The notes under the pieces were generated by a model. The model searched no databases and was not told the DNA's origin. It saw only the letters and a list, made by a program, of their open reading frames with translations. The position numbers were made by a program, and so were the translations under genes. This document shows, piece by piece, positions 52,046 through 62,592 of a DNA stretch of 64,000 bases (positions are counted from its first letter, which is position 1; each line of letters starts with the position of its first letter). The stretch covers positions 31,982-95,981 of the forward strand of contig JAYTQG010000144.1 of NCBI GenBank assembly GCA_043746815.1, read 5' to 3'. The stretch comes from JAYTQG01 sp043746815 (lineage in GTDB: Bacteria; Actinomycetota; Thermoleophilia; Miltoncostaeales; Miltoncostaeaceae).

Positions 52046-53326
52046 GTGGAGTCAGCCGAACGCGCCCCAGACGACATTCCGGTAGTCCCCCTCGGCGACC
52101 CTGGCCGTCGCAGAGACCTTCGCCGGATGAAGGCCCGGGCGACCGGACTCCTCATCGTCGCGGCGGTCGTCTTTCTCGCGATGCGACTCTTCACCGACGG
52201 TCACGGCTGGGCGGCATACGTCCAGGCAGCCGCTGAGGGGGGCATGGTCGGCGGCCTCGCGGACTGGTTCGCCGTCACCGCCTTGTTCCGGCATCCACTT
52301 GGCCTCCCAATCCCTCATACCGCCCTTGTTCCCACGCAAAAGGATCAACTGGGCCGGACGCTTGGCGACTTTGTGGAGGACAACTTCCTGACCACGGAGA
52401 TCATCGGCGAAAAGATTCGATCTGCGGGGGTCACCCGTCGCGTTGCCGATTGGCTTGTTGTGGACACGAACGCCGAGACGGTTGCCCGCGACGCGTCTGC
52501 GGCTCTCGCTGGCGCCGCTGGCATTCTGCGCGACGAGACGGTCGCTGGAGCCATCGAACAGGGGCTCGTCGGCTGGGTGCGGAAGATCCCCTTGGCACCT
52601 TTGGCAGGGCGGGCACTGCAGGTTGCGACGGTCCAGGGGCGTCACGAGGAACTAGTCGACGCGGCCATCCGCGGCTCGATTCGCTTTCTCGACGAGCACC
52701 GGGATTCCCTGCGTCGCCGCTTCGACACCGAGTCGCCGTGGTGGGTCCCGGAGGCCATCGACGACAAGATCTTCGACAAGCTCTTCAGCGGTCTTCGCGT
52801 GTTTCTCAACGAGGTTGAAGGCACTCCCGGGCACGAGGTGCGCCTCGCCCTTGACGAGCGTGTCGCAACCCTCGGCGAGCGCCTCCGTGACGATCCCGAG
52901 CTTCACGCACGCGGGGAGGCACTGAAGGAGGAGTTCCTTTCGCATCCGGCAGTCCAACGCTGGATCGGATCACTTTGGACCGATCTCAAGGTGACGCTTC
53001 AGCGCCAAGCGGCGGATCCCTCATCCGAGTTGCGTCGGCGTCTTGCCGTCGAGGTTCAATCACTTGGGCGGCTCCTCGCGAGCGACCCGGAGCTTCAAGC
53101 CAAGGTTGACCGGTGGGTGGAGTCTGTCGCTGGCTATCTCGTCAGCGAGCACCGCAACCAGGTGGGTGACTTCATCGCATCAACGGTTGCGAAATGGAAC
53201 CCGGACGACGCCTCGGAGCGCATCGAGCTGGCCGTCGGACGTGACCTGCAGTTCATCCGCATCAACGGCACCGTGGTCGGTTCACTCGCCGGTGTCGCGA
53301 TCCACGTGATTGGCGTGCTGCTCTGA
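52046..53326 (+). CDS. DUF445 membrane-associated protein
   Basis: 426 residues from GTG 52046. The DUF445 core begins with a helix (ATGLLIVAAVVFLAMRL) then AAEGGMVGGLADWFAVTALFRHPLG and LGDFVEDNFLT. A long helical, possibly coiled region follows, and a C-terminal membrane helix (VVGSLAGVAIHVIGVLL). Function unknown in the family (YjiN-like). It is 26 bases after carbamate kinase; a functional link is not evident. Confidence 0.85.
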   Translation: MESAERAPDDIPVVPLGDPGRRRDLRRMKARATGLLIVAAVVFLAMRLFTDGHGWAAYVQAAAEGGMVGGLADWFAVTALFRHPLGLPIPHTALVPTQKDQLGRTLGDFVEDNFLTTEIIGEKIRSAGVTRRVADWLVVDTNAETVARDASAALAGAAGILRDETVAGAIEQGLVGWVRKIPLAPLAGRALQVATVQGRHEELVDAAIRGSIRFLDEHRDSLRRRFDTESPWWVPEAIDDKIFDKLFSGLRVFLNEVEGTPGHEVRLALDERVATLGERLRDDPELHARGEALKEEFLSHPAVQRWIGSLWTDLKVTLQRQAADPSSELRRRLAVEVQSLGRLLASDPELQAKVDRWVESVAGYLVSEHRNQVGDFIASTVAKWNPDDASERIELAVGRDLQFIRINGTVVGSLAGVAIHVIGVLL

Positions 53327-53373
53327 GTCCTCCGAGCCGTTCGGTCCTGACCTGGCGCCCACCCGCGGGCGAA

Positions 53374-54636
53374 TTGCCCTGGGCCGCAAGTGTCCGGGCG
53401 CGGGCAGTCCTCGAAGACCCGCAGGGCTTTGGCAACTACATGACCTACCGGGATGCCTACCGCATCCTCGGTTGGGACCCGGCCGAGATCTACCGCGACG
53501 GTGGCATCGCTCTGGACCGCAACGAATGGGCCGACCTCGGCTGGATGGCGAACCACATCGGCCCGTCGCCGAAGGCACTGGATGCGATCCGGAACGCCGT
53601 CGACGCTGATCACGTTGGTCCCTACTCGCCTGACCTTCTCGCTCCGCTGCGCGATCTCATGGCCGAACGGCTCCTTGGCCGTCCACGCGATGACGACTTT
53701 GAGGTGATTGGCACCGAGGGCGCCCAGGCCGGAATTGGGTATGCCGCCCTTGCCTGCCTTGACCCCGGCGACGAGGTCATCGTCACCGATCCCGGGTACT
53801 TCCACTTCGTTCCGGCAATTCGCCTCGCCGGAGCCGTTCCCGTGTTCGTTCAATTGGGTCCTGAAAACGGCTGGCGCCTGGATCCCGACGCGGTGGAGCG
53901 GGCCATCACACCACGGACGAAGATGGTCTTCGTCTGCGACCCGATCAACCCGTTTGGCACGGTTCAGCGACGTGATGAGCTGGAAGCACTGCTCCGTCTG
54001 TCTGCTGAACGTCGTCTGGTGCTGCTCTCGGACACGACGCACTCCTCGCATCGGGTGGACCCGGACGCTCAGCACCATCATTTGTCCGCGCTGGCTGCGG
54101 AGCACCCCGGGGCCACGGTTCTCACATCGTCCGGCCTTGCACACGGATACGGCATGGCCGCGGCGCGGATCGGTGCCCTGGGCGGGCCACCAGCGCTCCT
54201 GCGAGCCTGTCTGCAAGTCAAGATTGCGACCACGCGGCTGAACACGAACCTGCTTGCGCAGGTGGGCGCTTCCGCCGCACTGCTTGACGACGATTGGCTG
54301 TCCCAGGGCACGGCGATCGTCCGTCGTAATCTGGCGACCTTGGAGGCCGCTGCACCGCTCGTCATTCGTCCCGAGTACGGTTTTTCGTGTGTTGTGGACT
54401 GCTCCGAGATGGGCACCACCGCTCAGGAATTGACGGTCGCGCTCTGCAAGCGCAAGGTGGCGGTCTACCCCGGCGACGGTCTCGGAACCGTTGGCGCGAC
54501 CACCACCATTCGCCTCAATCTCAGTGACCCAAACCCCGGAGCCGTCGAGCGATTTGCGGAGGTGCTTCCGGAGGCCATTGCCGAGGCCAGGACGGGCATC
54601 TACTACGACGGCGTCCGCCAGTTTTTGCGGACCTGA
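53374..54636 (+). CDS. aminotransferase class I/II (PLP-dependent)
   Basis: 420 residues if started at TTG 53374; the frame continues upstream and the true start could be earlier. The fold-type I pattern includes GTEGAQAGIGYAAL, DPGDEVIVTDPGYF and CDPINPFGTVQ (in place of NPxNPTG). The PLP-lysine position is unusual: near TSSGLAHGYGMAAARIGAL the expected SxxKxx Lys appears to be His or Gly, so catalysis may be atypical. The reaction is unknown. SerC-like follows 53 bases later. Confidence 0.75.
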   Translation: MPWAASVRARAVLEDPQGFGNYMTYRDAYRILGWDPAEIYRDGGIALDRNEWADLGWMANHIGPSPKALDAIRNAVDADHVGPYSPDLLAPLRDLMAERLLGRPRDDDFEVIGTEGAQAGIGYAALACLDPGDEVIVTDPGYFHFVPAIRLAGAVPVFVQLGPENGWRLDPDAVERAITPRTKMVFVCDPINPFGTVQRRDELEALLRLSAERRLVLLSDTTHSSHRVDPDAQHHHLSALAAEHPGATVLTSSGLAHGYGMAAARIGALGGPPALLRACLQVKIATTRLNTNLLAQVGASAALLDDDWLSQGTAIVRRNLATLEAAAPLVIRPEYGFSCVVDCSEMGTTAQELTVALCKRKVAVYPGDGLGTVGATTTIRLNLSDPNPGAVERFAEVLPEAIAEARTGIYYDGVRQFLRT

Positions 54637-54677
54637 CGGGCGTACCCAGCTCTTCGAAGTCGGCGACGGTGGTTTGA

Positions 54678-55808
<1,131 letters not shown>

Positions 55809-55822
55809 CGGCTTAAGATGCT

Positions 55823-55841
55823 GTAGCGCAATGTGTGCTAC
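55823..55841. promoter_or_regulatory. inverted repeat before the antitoxin gene, likely operator
   Basis: GTAGCGCA and TGTGCTAC are eight-base arms around ATG, with one mismatch, ending nine bases before the antitoxin start. Ribbon-helix-helix antitoxins typically bind such repeats over their own promoter. Confidence 0.5.
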
Positions 55842-55850
55842 TTTCGCGCA

Positions 55851-56093
55851 ATGGCTCGCGCAATCCACGTTCGTCTTGACGACGCATCAGAGGCGGCGCT
55901 TACGCTCTTGCGAGCAGACGGTGCAAGCGACTCCGCGGCCGTTCGACTCGCCCTCCACGAATCAGCCGCTCGGCGACGGCGTTCCGCAATCGTGGAGGAG
56001 GTTCGCTCACTCGCAAACGACCCAGGTGATGTCGCGGAGATGGCGCGCATTCGGGAGCAGATGGACGAACTCGCGTTGCCGTTCCCGGAGTAG
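55851..56093 (+). CDS. ribbon-helix-helix-type antitoxin
   Basis: 80 residues from ATG 55851. The N-terminal strand and helices (RAIHVRLDDASEAALTLLRA, then SAAVRLALHESAARRRR) fit a CopG/MetJ-type DNA-binding fold. The acidic C-terminus (EMARIREQMDELALPFPE) would bind the toxin. It lies three bases before the PemK/MazF toxin, in the usual antitoxin-first order. Confidence 0.85.
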   Translation: MARAIHVRLDDASEAALTLLRADGASDSAAVRLALHESAARRRRSAIVEEVRSLANDPGDVAEMARIREQMDELALPFPE

Positions 56094-56096
56094 TCG

Positions 56097-56420
56097 GTGG
56101 TTCGCGGCGAGGTCTTCCGCTTGCCAGCACCAAGCAATGCCCGTGGAAACGAGCAGGCAGGCGCCCGGTGGGGTGTCATCGTTCAGGCCGACGCGTTTTT
56201 GGGTCTCAGCACGGTGTTAGTGGCCCCGACCTCAACGGCAGCGCGGGCGGCCACCTTCCGGCCAGTGATTGACCTTGACGGGACGCTGACGCGGGTGCTC
56301 GTTGAGCAGACCCGAGCAATCGACCCCGGGAGGCTCGGAGGCTCTGCCGGTCGACTCAGCTCAAGTGAGCTGGCCGGGGTTGACGAGGCCCTTTCACTCA
56401 TCCTTGCCTTCGATCTGTGA
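56097..56420 (+). CDS. PemK/MazF-family endoribonuclease toxin
   Basis: 107 residues from a GTG start. The family pattern is VRGEVFRLPAP, ARWGVIVQADAFL, TVLVAPTSTAA, then VEQTRAIDPGRL with the acidic end. MazF/PemK toxins cut mRNA at short sequences and are neutralised by the paired antitoxin. The full length suggests an intact module. Confidence 0.9.
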   Translation: MVRGEVFRLPAPSNARGNEQAGARWGVIVQADAFLGLSTVLVAPTSTAARAATFRPVIDLDGTLTRVLVEQTRAIDPGRLGGSAGRLSSSELAGVDEALSLILAFDL

Positions 56421-56433
56421 GCCGTCCATAGCG

Positions 56434-57423
56434 ATGCTCCTGGACGAGCTGGACTTTGGCTGGTACTGCCCATCGGAGGGCGACGGTCACTACCTCGGGA
56501 CACACCGCCCGGAACGGGCACCGACCTTCGGGTACCTCGCCCAGGTGGCCCAGGCGGCTGAGCGCGCGGGAGCGTCGATCATGCTTGTCCCCACCGGCGC
56601 GGTGAATGATTCCTTTGCCCCCGACGCCCCGTTTGCGGAGAGTTGGACGACTGGCGCGGCGCTCGCCGCGGTGACGACGCGCATGCGTCTGCTGGTCGCG
56701 GTAAATCCTGCTGGTACATCACCCGCCCTTCTCACCCATCAGGCGGAGACCCTTTGGGAAATCTCGGAGGGTCGCCTCGCGATCAACCTTGTGGCTGGCG
56801 GCGGACCCGACGACGGATACGGCCATCTCCCCCTCGATCACGACGCTCGCTACGCGCGCCTCTCCCTTCTGGCGGACGCGCTGCGCTCGCGCCTTCCGGA
56901 CCTTCCGCTTTTCCTCGGTGGGGCCAGCGAGGCTGCGATCTCCCTCGCCTCGCGTGTCGCAGACACGTACCTCCTCTGGGGCGAGCCGGTGCGTGAAGTC
57001 GAAATGCAGATCGCTGCACTCAGGGCGGGGTCGACCCGACCCATCCGTGTGGGCTTGCGTCTGCATATCGTTGCCCGAAGATCGCGGCCGGAGGCCATCG
57101 CCGCAGCACACCTGATTCTGTCGCGCGCCGAGGTTCAGTCCACCCGTGCCGACGAGTACGCCGCTTTTGACAGCGTTGGCCAGCACCGGATGAATGCCAT
57201 CCCGGCGGACGACGATCAGTGGGCCGGGCCGAACTTGTGGGCTGGAATCCGTTCCGTCCGAGGTGGAGCAGGGACCGCGCTTGTCGGCTCGTACGCGGAG
57301 GTCGCCGCTTCCCTCGACGAATACCGCGAGGCAGGCGTGGATCTCGTCATCGCCTCCGGCTACCCGCACCTGGAAGAGGTCACACGAGTGTCGCGCCGCG
57401 TATGGCCAAGGATTTCCGCCTAG
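56434..57423 (+). CDS. LLM-class oxidoreductase, SsuD-like (alkanesulfonate monooxygenase type)
   Basis: 329 residues from ATG 56434. The motif FGWYCPSEGDGHYLG, FGYLAQVAQAAERAGAS, LVAVNPAGTSPALLTHQAETL and INLVAGGGPDDGYGHLPLDH match SsuD and related FMNH2-dependent desulfonating or heteroatom-oxidising enzymes. It may help scavenge sulfur or nitrogen from organic compounds. No ssuABC transporter lies in this window. Confidence 0.85.
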   Translation: MLLDELDFGWYCPSEGDGHYLGTHRPERAPTFGYLAQVAQAAERAGASIMLVPTGAVNDSFAPDAPFAESWTTGAALAAVTTRMRLLVAVNPAGTSPALLTHQAETLWEISEGRLAINLVAGGGPDDGYGHLPLDHDARYARLSLLADALRSRLPDLPLFLGGASEAAISLASRVADTYLLWGEPVREVEMQIAALRAGSTRPIRVGLRLHIVARRSRPEAIAAAHLILSRAEVQSTRADEYAAFDSVGQHRMNAIPADDDQWAGPNLWAGIRSVRGGAGTALVGSYAEVAASLDEYREAGVDLVIASGYPHLEEVTRVSRRVWPRISA

Positions 57424-59366
57424 AGCGTAAGCCGCGAGCCGACGACAACGGTGCGATCGACCGGGAGTCCAAAGTATTCAACCGGGCTCGCCGCGTTGCG
57501 GGACATCGTGATGAAGAGGCGCTTGCGCCATGCGGACAGGCCCGGGGCCGCGGTGCGGGTGATCGCAATGTGCGAGAGGAAGTAGGTCGCCTCCTCCAAG
57601 TCGCAGGCGGACTCGAGCTTTTCGGCTGGGATTTGCCGAAGCGTCTCCGGAACGTTGGGTTCGTCTTGGTACCCAAACCGGGCGGTGACGTGAGTGATGT
57701 GGTCGGTCGAAAAGCCGAGATCGTCAAACCTCAGGCGGTCGCTGTCCGCGACGTGCGGGACTGGGAGCGTCTCGATCGACAGAATCAGCACGTCCTCGTG
57801 AAGGACGTGGTTGTGCTCGAAGTTTTGACGGAACGCCAGCGGTGCCGTCTCGATCGTCGGATGAAGGAACACGCTCGTCCCAGCGACTCGCTGAACCGGC
57901 GGCTGAATCTCGTTCAACTCACGCACGAAGTCGCGCAGGGAGCCTTCCTTCGCCGTCCGGTTTGCGGTAACGATCCTTCGACCGCGTTGCCACGTCATGA
58001 GGACGATGAACACCACGGCACCAATCGCCAGCGGGAACCAACCGCCAGACAGCACCTTTCCAAGACTGGACGTGAAAAACGCAAGGTCCACCAGCAAGAA
58101 TGCTGCTCCGATCGCGACGACCGCCCTCAGGGACCGTCCGCGCACGGTGCGAAGGACCACGCAGAACAAGACGGTGTCGATCGCGAGCGTTCCCGTCACC
58201 GCGATGCCGTAGGCCGACGCCAGGGCCGCAGAGGTGCGAAAGCCGAGCACTAATACTACAACCGCCGCAAAGATCGACCAGTTCACGGCAGGCACGTAGA
58301 CCTGGCCAACCTCGTGCTCGGATGTATGGCGGATACCGAGCCGCGGAAGGAATCCCAGTTGGACGGCCTGGCGGGTCACCGAGAATGCTCCGGAGATAAC
58401 GGCCTGCGCCGCAATGACGGTGGCGAACGTCGCGAGGATCACCATTGGGATCCGCGCCCAGTGGGGAAACAGGAGGAAGAACGGGTTCTCGATCGCCTTC
58501 GGGTTGTCCAGGATCAAGGCACCCTGGCCGAGGTAGTTCAGCGTGAGCGCCGGGAACACCGCGAAGAACCAGGCGCGGCGGATCGGCGTTCGACCGAAGT
58601 GCCCCATGTCGGCGTACAGCGCCTCCGCACCAGTGATGACGAGCACCACTGAGGCGAGCGCGATGAAGGCCACTAATGGATCGCGCGCGAAGAACGAAAT
58701 CGCGTAGGTCGGAGACAGTGCCCGGAAAATCTGGGGGTGCCGTGATGCCTCGACGGTGCCAGCCAGAGCAAGCACGCTAAACCAGATCGCCATGATCGGA
58801 CCGAACAGTTTTCCCACCAGCCCGGTGCCGTGGCGCTGGATTGCGAAGAGCAGGGTGAGGACCACCAACGTGATTGGGAGAACCGCCGACTCGAGGCTCG
58901 GGGTCGCGATTTCGAGGCCCTCCACCGCAGATAGGACTGAGATTGCGGGCGTAATCATGCCGTCGCCATAGAAGAGCGCCGCGCCGAAAATTCCGAGGGC
59001 GATGAGCCCCGTTTTGCCGAATCGTCCGGTGAGCTTGGCCCGCTCAACAAGCGCGATCAGGGCCATGATCCCACCCTCACCGTCGTTGTCGACCCGCATG
59101 ATCGACAGTACGTACTTCACGGACACGACCAGGGTGATCGACCAGACGACGAGCGAGATGATCCCGTACACGCCGGTCTGATCGAGACCGACGGCGCCAT
59201 GGTCTGCCGCGAACACGGTCTTGAGTGCGTAGAGCGGCGACGTTCCGATGTCGCCGAAGACGACTCCCAGCGCGGCGAGCGTCAGGGCCACTACCCCGGA
59301 ACGATGAGGGGTGGCGTCAGGAGCCACTACCCCCAGTTCCTGCTCAGTCGGTTGTTGCTCGGACAC
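57420..59366 (-). CDS. kup: Kup-family potassium uptake transporter
   Basis: 648 residues from GTG 59366, typical of Kup. The signature VVALTLAALGVVFGDIGTSP and LYALKTVF occurs near residue 25, with about 12 helices to residue 460 and a cytosolic C-terminal domain. It mediates K+/H+ symport. Its stop overlaps the convergent LLM gene by four bases. Confidence 0.93.
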   Translation of the reverse strand: MSEQQPTEQELGVVAPDATPHRSGVVALTLAALGVVFGDIGTSPLYALKTVFAADHGAVGLDQTGVYGIISLVVWSITLVVSVKYVLSIMRVDNDGEGGIMALIALVERAKLTGRFGKTGLIALGIFGAALFYGDGMITPAISVLSAVEGLEIATPSLESAVLPITLVVLTLLFAIQRHGTGLVGKLFGPIMAIWFSVLALAGTVEASRHPQIFRALSPTYAISFFARDPLVAFIALASVVLVITGAEALYADMGHFGRTPIRRAWFFAVFPALTLNYLGQGALILDNPKAIENPFFLLFPHWARIPMVILATFATVIAAQAVISGAFSVTRQAVQLGFLPRLGIRHTSEHEVGQVYVPAVNWSIFAAVVVLVLGFRTSAALASAYGIAVTGTLAIDTVLFCVVLRTVRGRSLRAVVAIGAAFLLVDLAFFTSSLGKVLSGGWFPLAIGAVVFIVLMTWQRGRRIVTANRTAKEGSLRDFVRELNEIQPPVQRVAGTSVFLHPTIETAPLAFRQNFEHNHVLHEDVLILSIETLPVPHVADSDRLRFDDLGFSTDHITHVTARFGYQDEPNVPETLRQIPAEKLESACDLEEATYFLSHIAITRTAAPGLSAWRKRLFITMSRNAASPVEYFGLPVDRTVVVGSRLTL

Positions 59367-59403
59367 GGCGCGGGATGCTACGCCTCCCCGCGGCGCCGAG
59401 CCG

Positions 59404-60432
59404 TCAAGCGGGTTGCGTCACGGCAAGCGCATGGCGCACGGCGGGAGCAACCTCGGTCCCCAAGAGTTCGATGGCCCGCATCGTTTTCGCATGTGGCATG
59501 GCGCCGACGGTGAGTTGAAGAAGGAAGCGGTCGTGGCCGAAGATCTCGTGTTGAAAGAGGATCTTCTCAACGATCTGTTCGGGGCTGCCGACGAAGTTGG
59601 CTCCGCGCAGCCCAGCGGACGCCTCGTACTCACCGCGCGTCATCAGCGACCAACCACGTTCCTTGCCGATTCGGTACATCGCTGTCGATACGGGCCCGAA
59701 GGAGTCGGCGATCGCCCCTTGCGACGTGTCGGCGACGAAGCCGTGGGAGTTGATGCCGAGCTTTGGAGCCGGAATGCCTGCCTGAGCGGCTTCTCTCCGG
59801 TGGATTTCGGCGAATGGAGCGAAGCGCTCAGGCATGCCACCGATGATCGCGAGCGCCATCGGGAGGCCCAGCGATCCTGCCCGGGCAGCGGATCGTGGGG
59901 TTCCGCCGACCGCGATCCAGACCGGAAGTGGGTTCTGCTCTGGGCGTGGGTAGATGCCGCGCCCGTCGATCGGCGCCCGCAGGCTCCCGGACCATGTGAC
60001 GTGCTCGGTCTCCCGGATCGCGAGGAGCAGGTCCAGCTTCTCCTCGTAGAGCGCCTCGTAGTCCTCAAGGTTGTACCCGAACAAGGGAAACGATTCGATG
60101 AACGAGCCCCGACCGGCCATGATCTCGGCGCGCCCTTGCGACAGGAGGTCGAGCGTCGAGAACTGTTGGAAGACGCGCACAGGATCATCCGAACTCAGCA
60201 CCGAGACTGCGCTACTGAGGCGAATCCGGCGGGTGCGTTCTGCGACAGCGGCCAGGACTACCGCAGGTGCGGAAACTGCAAAATCCGGGCGGTGATGCTC
60301 TCCCAGCGCGAAGACATCGAGGCCCACCTGATCGGCGAGTTCGACCTCTTCGATCAGGTTCCGAAGGCGCTCCCCGGCTCCGACTGGTCCCGCGGGGTCG
60401 ACTTCGCCAAAGCTGCAGATGCCAATTTCCAT
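59404..60432 (-). CDS. LLM-class flavin-dependent oxidoreductase
   Basis: 342 residues from ATG 60432. The pattern [49 protein letters not shown] and [20 protein letters not shown] is typical of MSMEG_2906-like LLM enzymes (bacterial luciferase group). The substrate is unknown. It is divergent from the LysA-like/fdrA unit. Confidence 0.87.
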   Translation of the reverse strand: MEIGICSFGEVDPAGPVGAGERLRNLIEEVELADQVGLDVFALGEHHRPDFAVSAPAVVLAAVAERTRRIRLSSAVSVLSSDDPVRVFQQFSTLDLLSQGRAEIMAGRGSFIESFPLFGYNLEDYEALYEEKLDLLLAIRETEHVTWSGSLRAPIDGRGIYPRPEQNPLPVWIAVGGTPRSAARAGSLGLPMALAIIGGMPERFAPFAEIHRREAAQAGIPAPKLGINSHGFVADTSQGAIADSFGPVSTAMYRIGKERGWSLMTRGEYEASAGLRGANFVGSPEQIVEKILFQHEIFGHDRFLLQLTVGAMPHAKTMRAIELLGTEVAPAVRHALAVTQPA

Positions 60433-60658
60433 GGGGCGCAGGGTATCCCCCTCCGGGCGCCATGGCCGAAGGGGATCGCGTCGATCTTGTTCACGGGGCC
60501 AACGACGGTCAGCCAGGGTGGCCATAGCCTTCCGATTGTCCGGCAACACGCAACCAAGGTGAACTGAATGTGCCCGTTGGTCACTAACCGGCGGCCCGAA
60601 GTTGGGGTTCGCTGGCACACCTCGAACAGTCTCTGCTGACCACTCGCGTCTTGGCGAC

Positions 60659-60710
60659 GGTGGCCGTCGTTCTCTCCCCCTTGCGACGGCCACCAGCTCG
60701 CAACAGCGAG
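60659..60710 (+). promoter_or_regulatory. two tandem hairpins in the 5' leader of the decarboxylase-fdrA unit
   Basis: Hairpin 1 has a perfect 11-base stem (GGTGGCCGTCG with CGACGGCCACC) and a 14-base pyrimidine-rich loop. Hairpin 2 is CTCGC-AACA-GCGAG; its 3' arm overlaps the GAGG ribosome site seven bases before ATG 60719. Alternative folding could open or close that site. The rest of the 286-base gap to the divergent LLM gene shows nothing else I can name. Confidence 0.45.
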
Positions 60711-60718
60711 GCTCTAAC

Positions 60719-61963
60719 ATGCGTGGGGTGATGAGGCCCAGCGACCCGAATCCACCGGCGGGCGCCCGCGAACTGGCCGAACGTTTCGGTACTCCGCTCT
60801 ATGTGTTCGACGGAGGTCACCTCGCTGCCGAAGCCCGCGCGTTCCAGGACGCCTGGGGCGAGGACGCCACCATCGCCTACTCGATGAAGGCGAACCCGCT
60901 CCTCGGGATCACGGCGCGACTCGCGCGCGAGGACATCTGGATCGAGGTTGCCTCCGGGTTCGAGTACCGCAGCGCCCGGCGCGCTGGCGTCCCTGGGCAG
61001 CGGATCGTCTTCAACGGACCGATGAAGACGGACGATGACCTGCGCTGGGCGATGGCCGAGGGCGCAACGATCGTCCTTGATGGAAGCGAACAGGTTCGCG
61101 CGGCGTGTCGGCTCGCCGAGTTTGCGACCGATCAGACCAGCCTCGGGTTGCGCCTTTCGCCTCCGGACCGGGGTCGCAGTGACCGGTTTGGCACCGATGC
61201 GCGCGCGGTGCCACCCGTGGCCCGTGCCCTCGCGAGGTTCGGCCTGCGCCTCACCGGCCTGCACACCCACCTCGGCGCGTACCAGCTTGGCCCATTGCCA
61301 CTCACCGGTCCCCCAATCCACGGCGTCAGCGTTCAGTACCCGGTTCCCATCGCACGCTTCTCTGCTGCCGCACGCCACCTCCGCGAGGCGGCAGAGCGGA
61401 CACCTGAGATCGAGTGGCTGGACCTTGGCGGCGGATGGCCACGAGCCGCGGAGGCCACCGCGCACATCGCGGCCGTGCGTGAGGCCCTCGCCGGTGCGCC
61501 CCAAACGCTCATTATCGAGCCCGGGCGGGCATTAATCCGCGACGCCGGATGGCTGCTGACGCGGGTGATCGCGCGGCGTGGTGCGGGCGCCGTGGTGGTT
61601 GACGCTGGAATCACGCAGGCCCCATGTGTGCTGTGGAAACGCGCCCCCGTGCATGTCCCAGACCCACGGCCGGGGGCGCTCAGATCGACTGCGCTGTTTG
61701 GTCCGCTTTGTCTGCAACATGACGTTCTCGCCCGCGAGGTCCAATTGCCGCCGCTTGCGGTTGGGGATCTGCTCTGGGTCGCGCAGACCGGTGCGTACGG
61801 GATGGCCCAGGCATCGCCGTTCATCCATTTGCGCCCAGGTGCGGTCATGGTGGAGGATGGGCGAGCAACCATGCTGCGTGAGCGTGAGACCGACGATGAA
61901 GCCCTCGGCGCACAGGCGGAACCGCTGCTCGTCGGGACCGAGGGACGGAGCATTCACGCATGA
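60719..61963 (+). CDS. PLP-dependent decarboxylase, LysA/NspC-like (group IV)
   Basis: 414 residues from ATG 60719. The PLP-lysine motif is [12 protein letters not shown]. The His-containing LHTHLGAY, the Gly-rich LDLGGGWPR and the Glu in [11 protein letters not shown] are present. The usual CESxD near the C-terminus is CLQHD. Related enzymes decarboxylate diaminopimelate or carboxyspermidine. Given the altered motif and linkage to fdrA, a different amino-acid substrate is likely. ATGA overlap with fdrA indicates coupling. Confidence 0.85.
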   Translation: MRGVMRPSDPNPPAGARELAERFGTPLYVFDGGHLAAEARAFQDAWGEDATIAYSMKANPLLGITARLAREDIWIEVASGFEYRSARRAGVPGQRIVFNGPMKTDDDLRWAMAEGATIVLDGSEQVRAACRLAEFATDQTSLGLRLSPPDRGRSDRFGTDARAVPPVARALARFGLRLTGLHTHLGAYQLGPLPLTGPPIHGVSVQYPVPIARFSAAARHLREAAERTPEIEWLDLGGGWPRAAEATAHIAAVREALAGAPQTLIIEPGRALIRDAGWLLTRVIARRGAGAVVVDAGITQAPCVLWKRAPVHVPDPRPGALRSTALFGPLCLQHDVLAREVQLPPLAVGDLLWVAQTGAYGMAQASPFIHLRPGAVMVEDGRATMLRERETDDEALGAQAEPLLVGTEGRSIHA

Positions 61964-62592
61964 GCGATGTCCGGGTGATGGCAGGCCGCTGGGCCGACAG
62001 CGCGAAGTTGATGGCGGCTGCCCGACAGGCCGAGGCCGTCGATGGGGTTGAGCGGGCGCTCTGCTTCATGGGCACGCCCGCCAACCGCGATCAGGCGCGC
62101 GAGCTTGGATTTACTGACCCGTCGCTGGACGGAGCGGGTCCCGACGATCTCGTTATTGCCGCTTCCGGCTCGGCTGCGTCAGACGGTGTTGCTGCTGCGC
62201 TTGCGGTCCTCGACGCCGTGCCCGCTTCGAGTGGACCGGCCGAGCAACGGCCGCCCCGCACGCTCGCGAACGTGGACGTGGACCTTGCAATCATCTCCGT
62301 GCCCGGCGAGTACGCGGCCCTTGAGGCCCACATCGCCCTCGGCCGCGGGATGGACGTGCTTCTGTTCTCGGACGGCGTCTCGGCTACGGATGAGCTAGCG
62401 CTCAAACAGCGCGCGCATCTCCTGGGTCGCCTCGTGATGGGGCCCGGTGCAGGTACCGCCATCGTTGATGGCATTGGCCTCGGGTTCGCGAATGTTGTGG
62501 CACGCGGCAGTGTCGGTGTCGTCGCGGCAGCCGGCACCGGTGCGCAGGAAGCCACCGTCCTCCTTGATGATGCCGGCGTTGGGGTCAGTTAG
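61960..62592 (+). CDS. FdrA-like protein, N-terminal part (ends at in-frame TAG)
   Basis: 210 residues. It starts with DVRVMAGRWADSAKLMAAAR, then an acyl-CoA synthetase/succinyl-CoA ligase-like CoA-binding fold with VVARGSVGVVAAAGTGAQE. FdrA (AllF) works with AllG and AllH in oxamate carbamoyltransferase. The reading frame is stopped by TAG at 62590, right inside the conserved GVS-x-x-GTGG region. The same frame then continues with the rest of the protein, so this looks like one gene interrupted by a nonsense codon. Confidence 0.85.
   Translation: MSDVRVMAGRWADSAKLMAAARQAEAVDGVERALCFMGTPANRDQARELGFTDPSLDGAGPDDLVIAASGSAASDGVAAALAVLDAVPASSGPAEQRPPRTLANVDVDLAIISVPGEYAALEAHIALGRGMDVLLFSDGVSATDELALKQRAHLLGRLVMGPGAGTAIVDGIGLGFANVVARGSVGVVAAAGTGAQEATVLLDDAGVGVS

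Noticed and set aside
60719..61963. Firm assignment as diaminopimelate decarboxylase (lysA)
   Set aside because: The CESxD motif is replaced by CLQHD and the gene is linked with fdrA rather than lysine genes, so only the family is called.
62590..62592. Pyrrolysine or selenocysteine at the fdrA TAG
   Set aside because: TAG is not a selenocysteine codon, and nothing in the window suggests pyrrolysine genes; a nonsense mutation or suppression is simpler.
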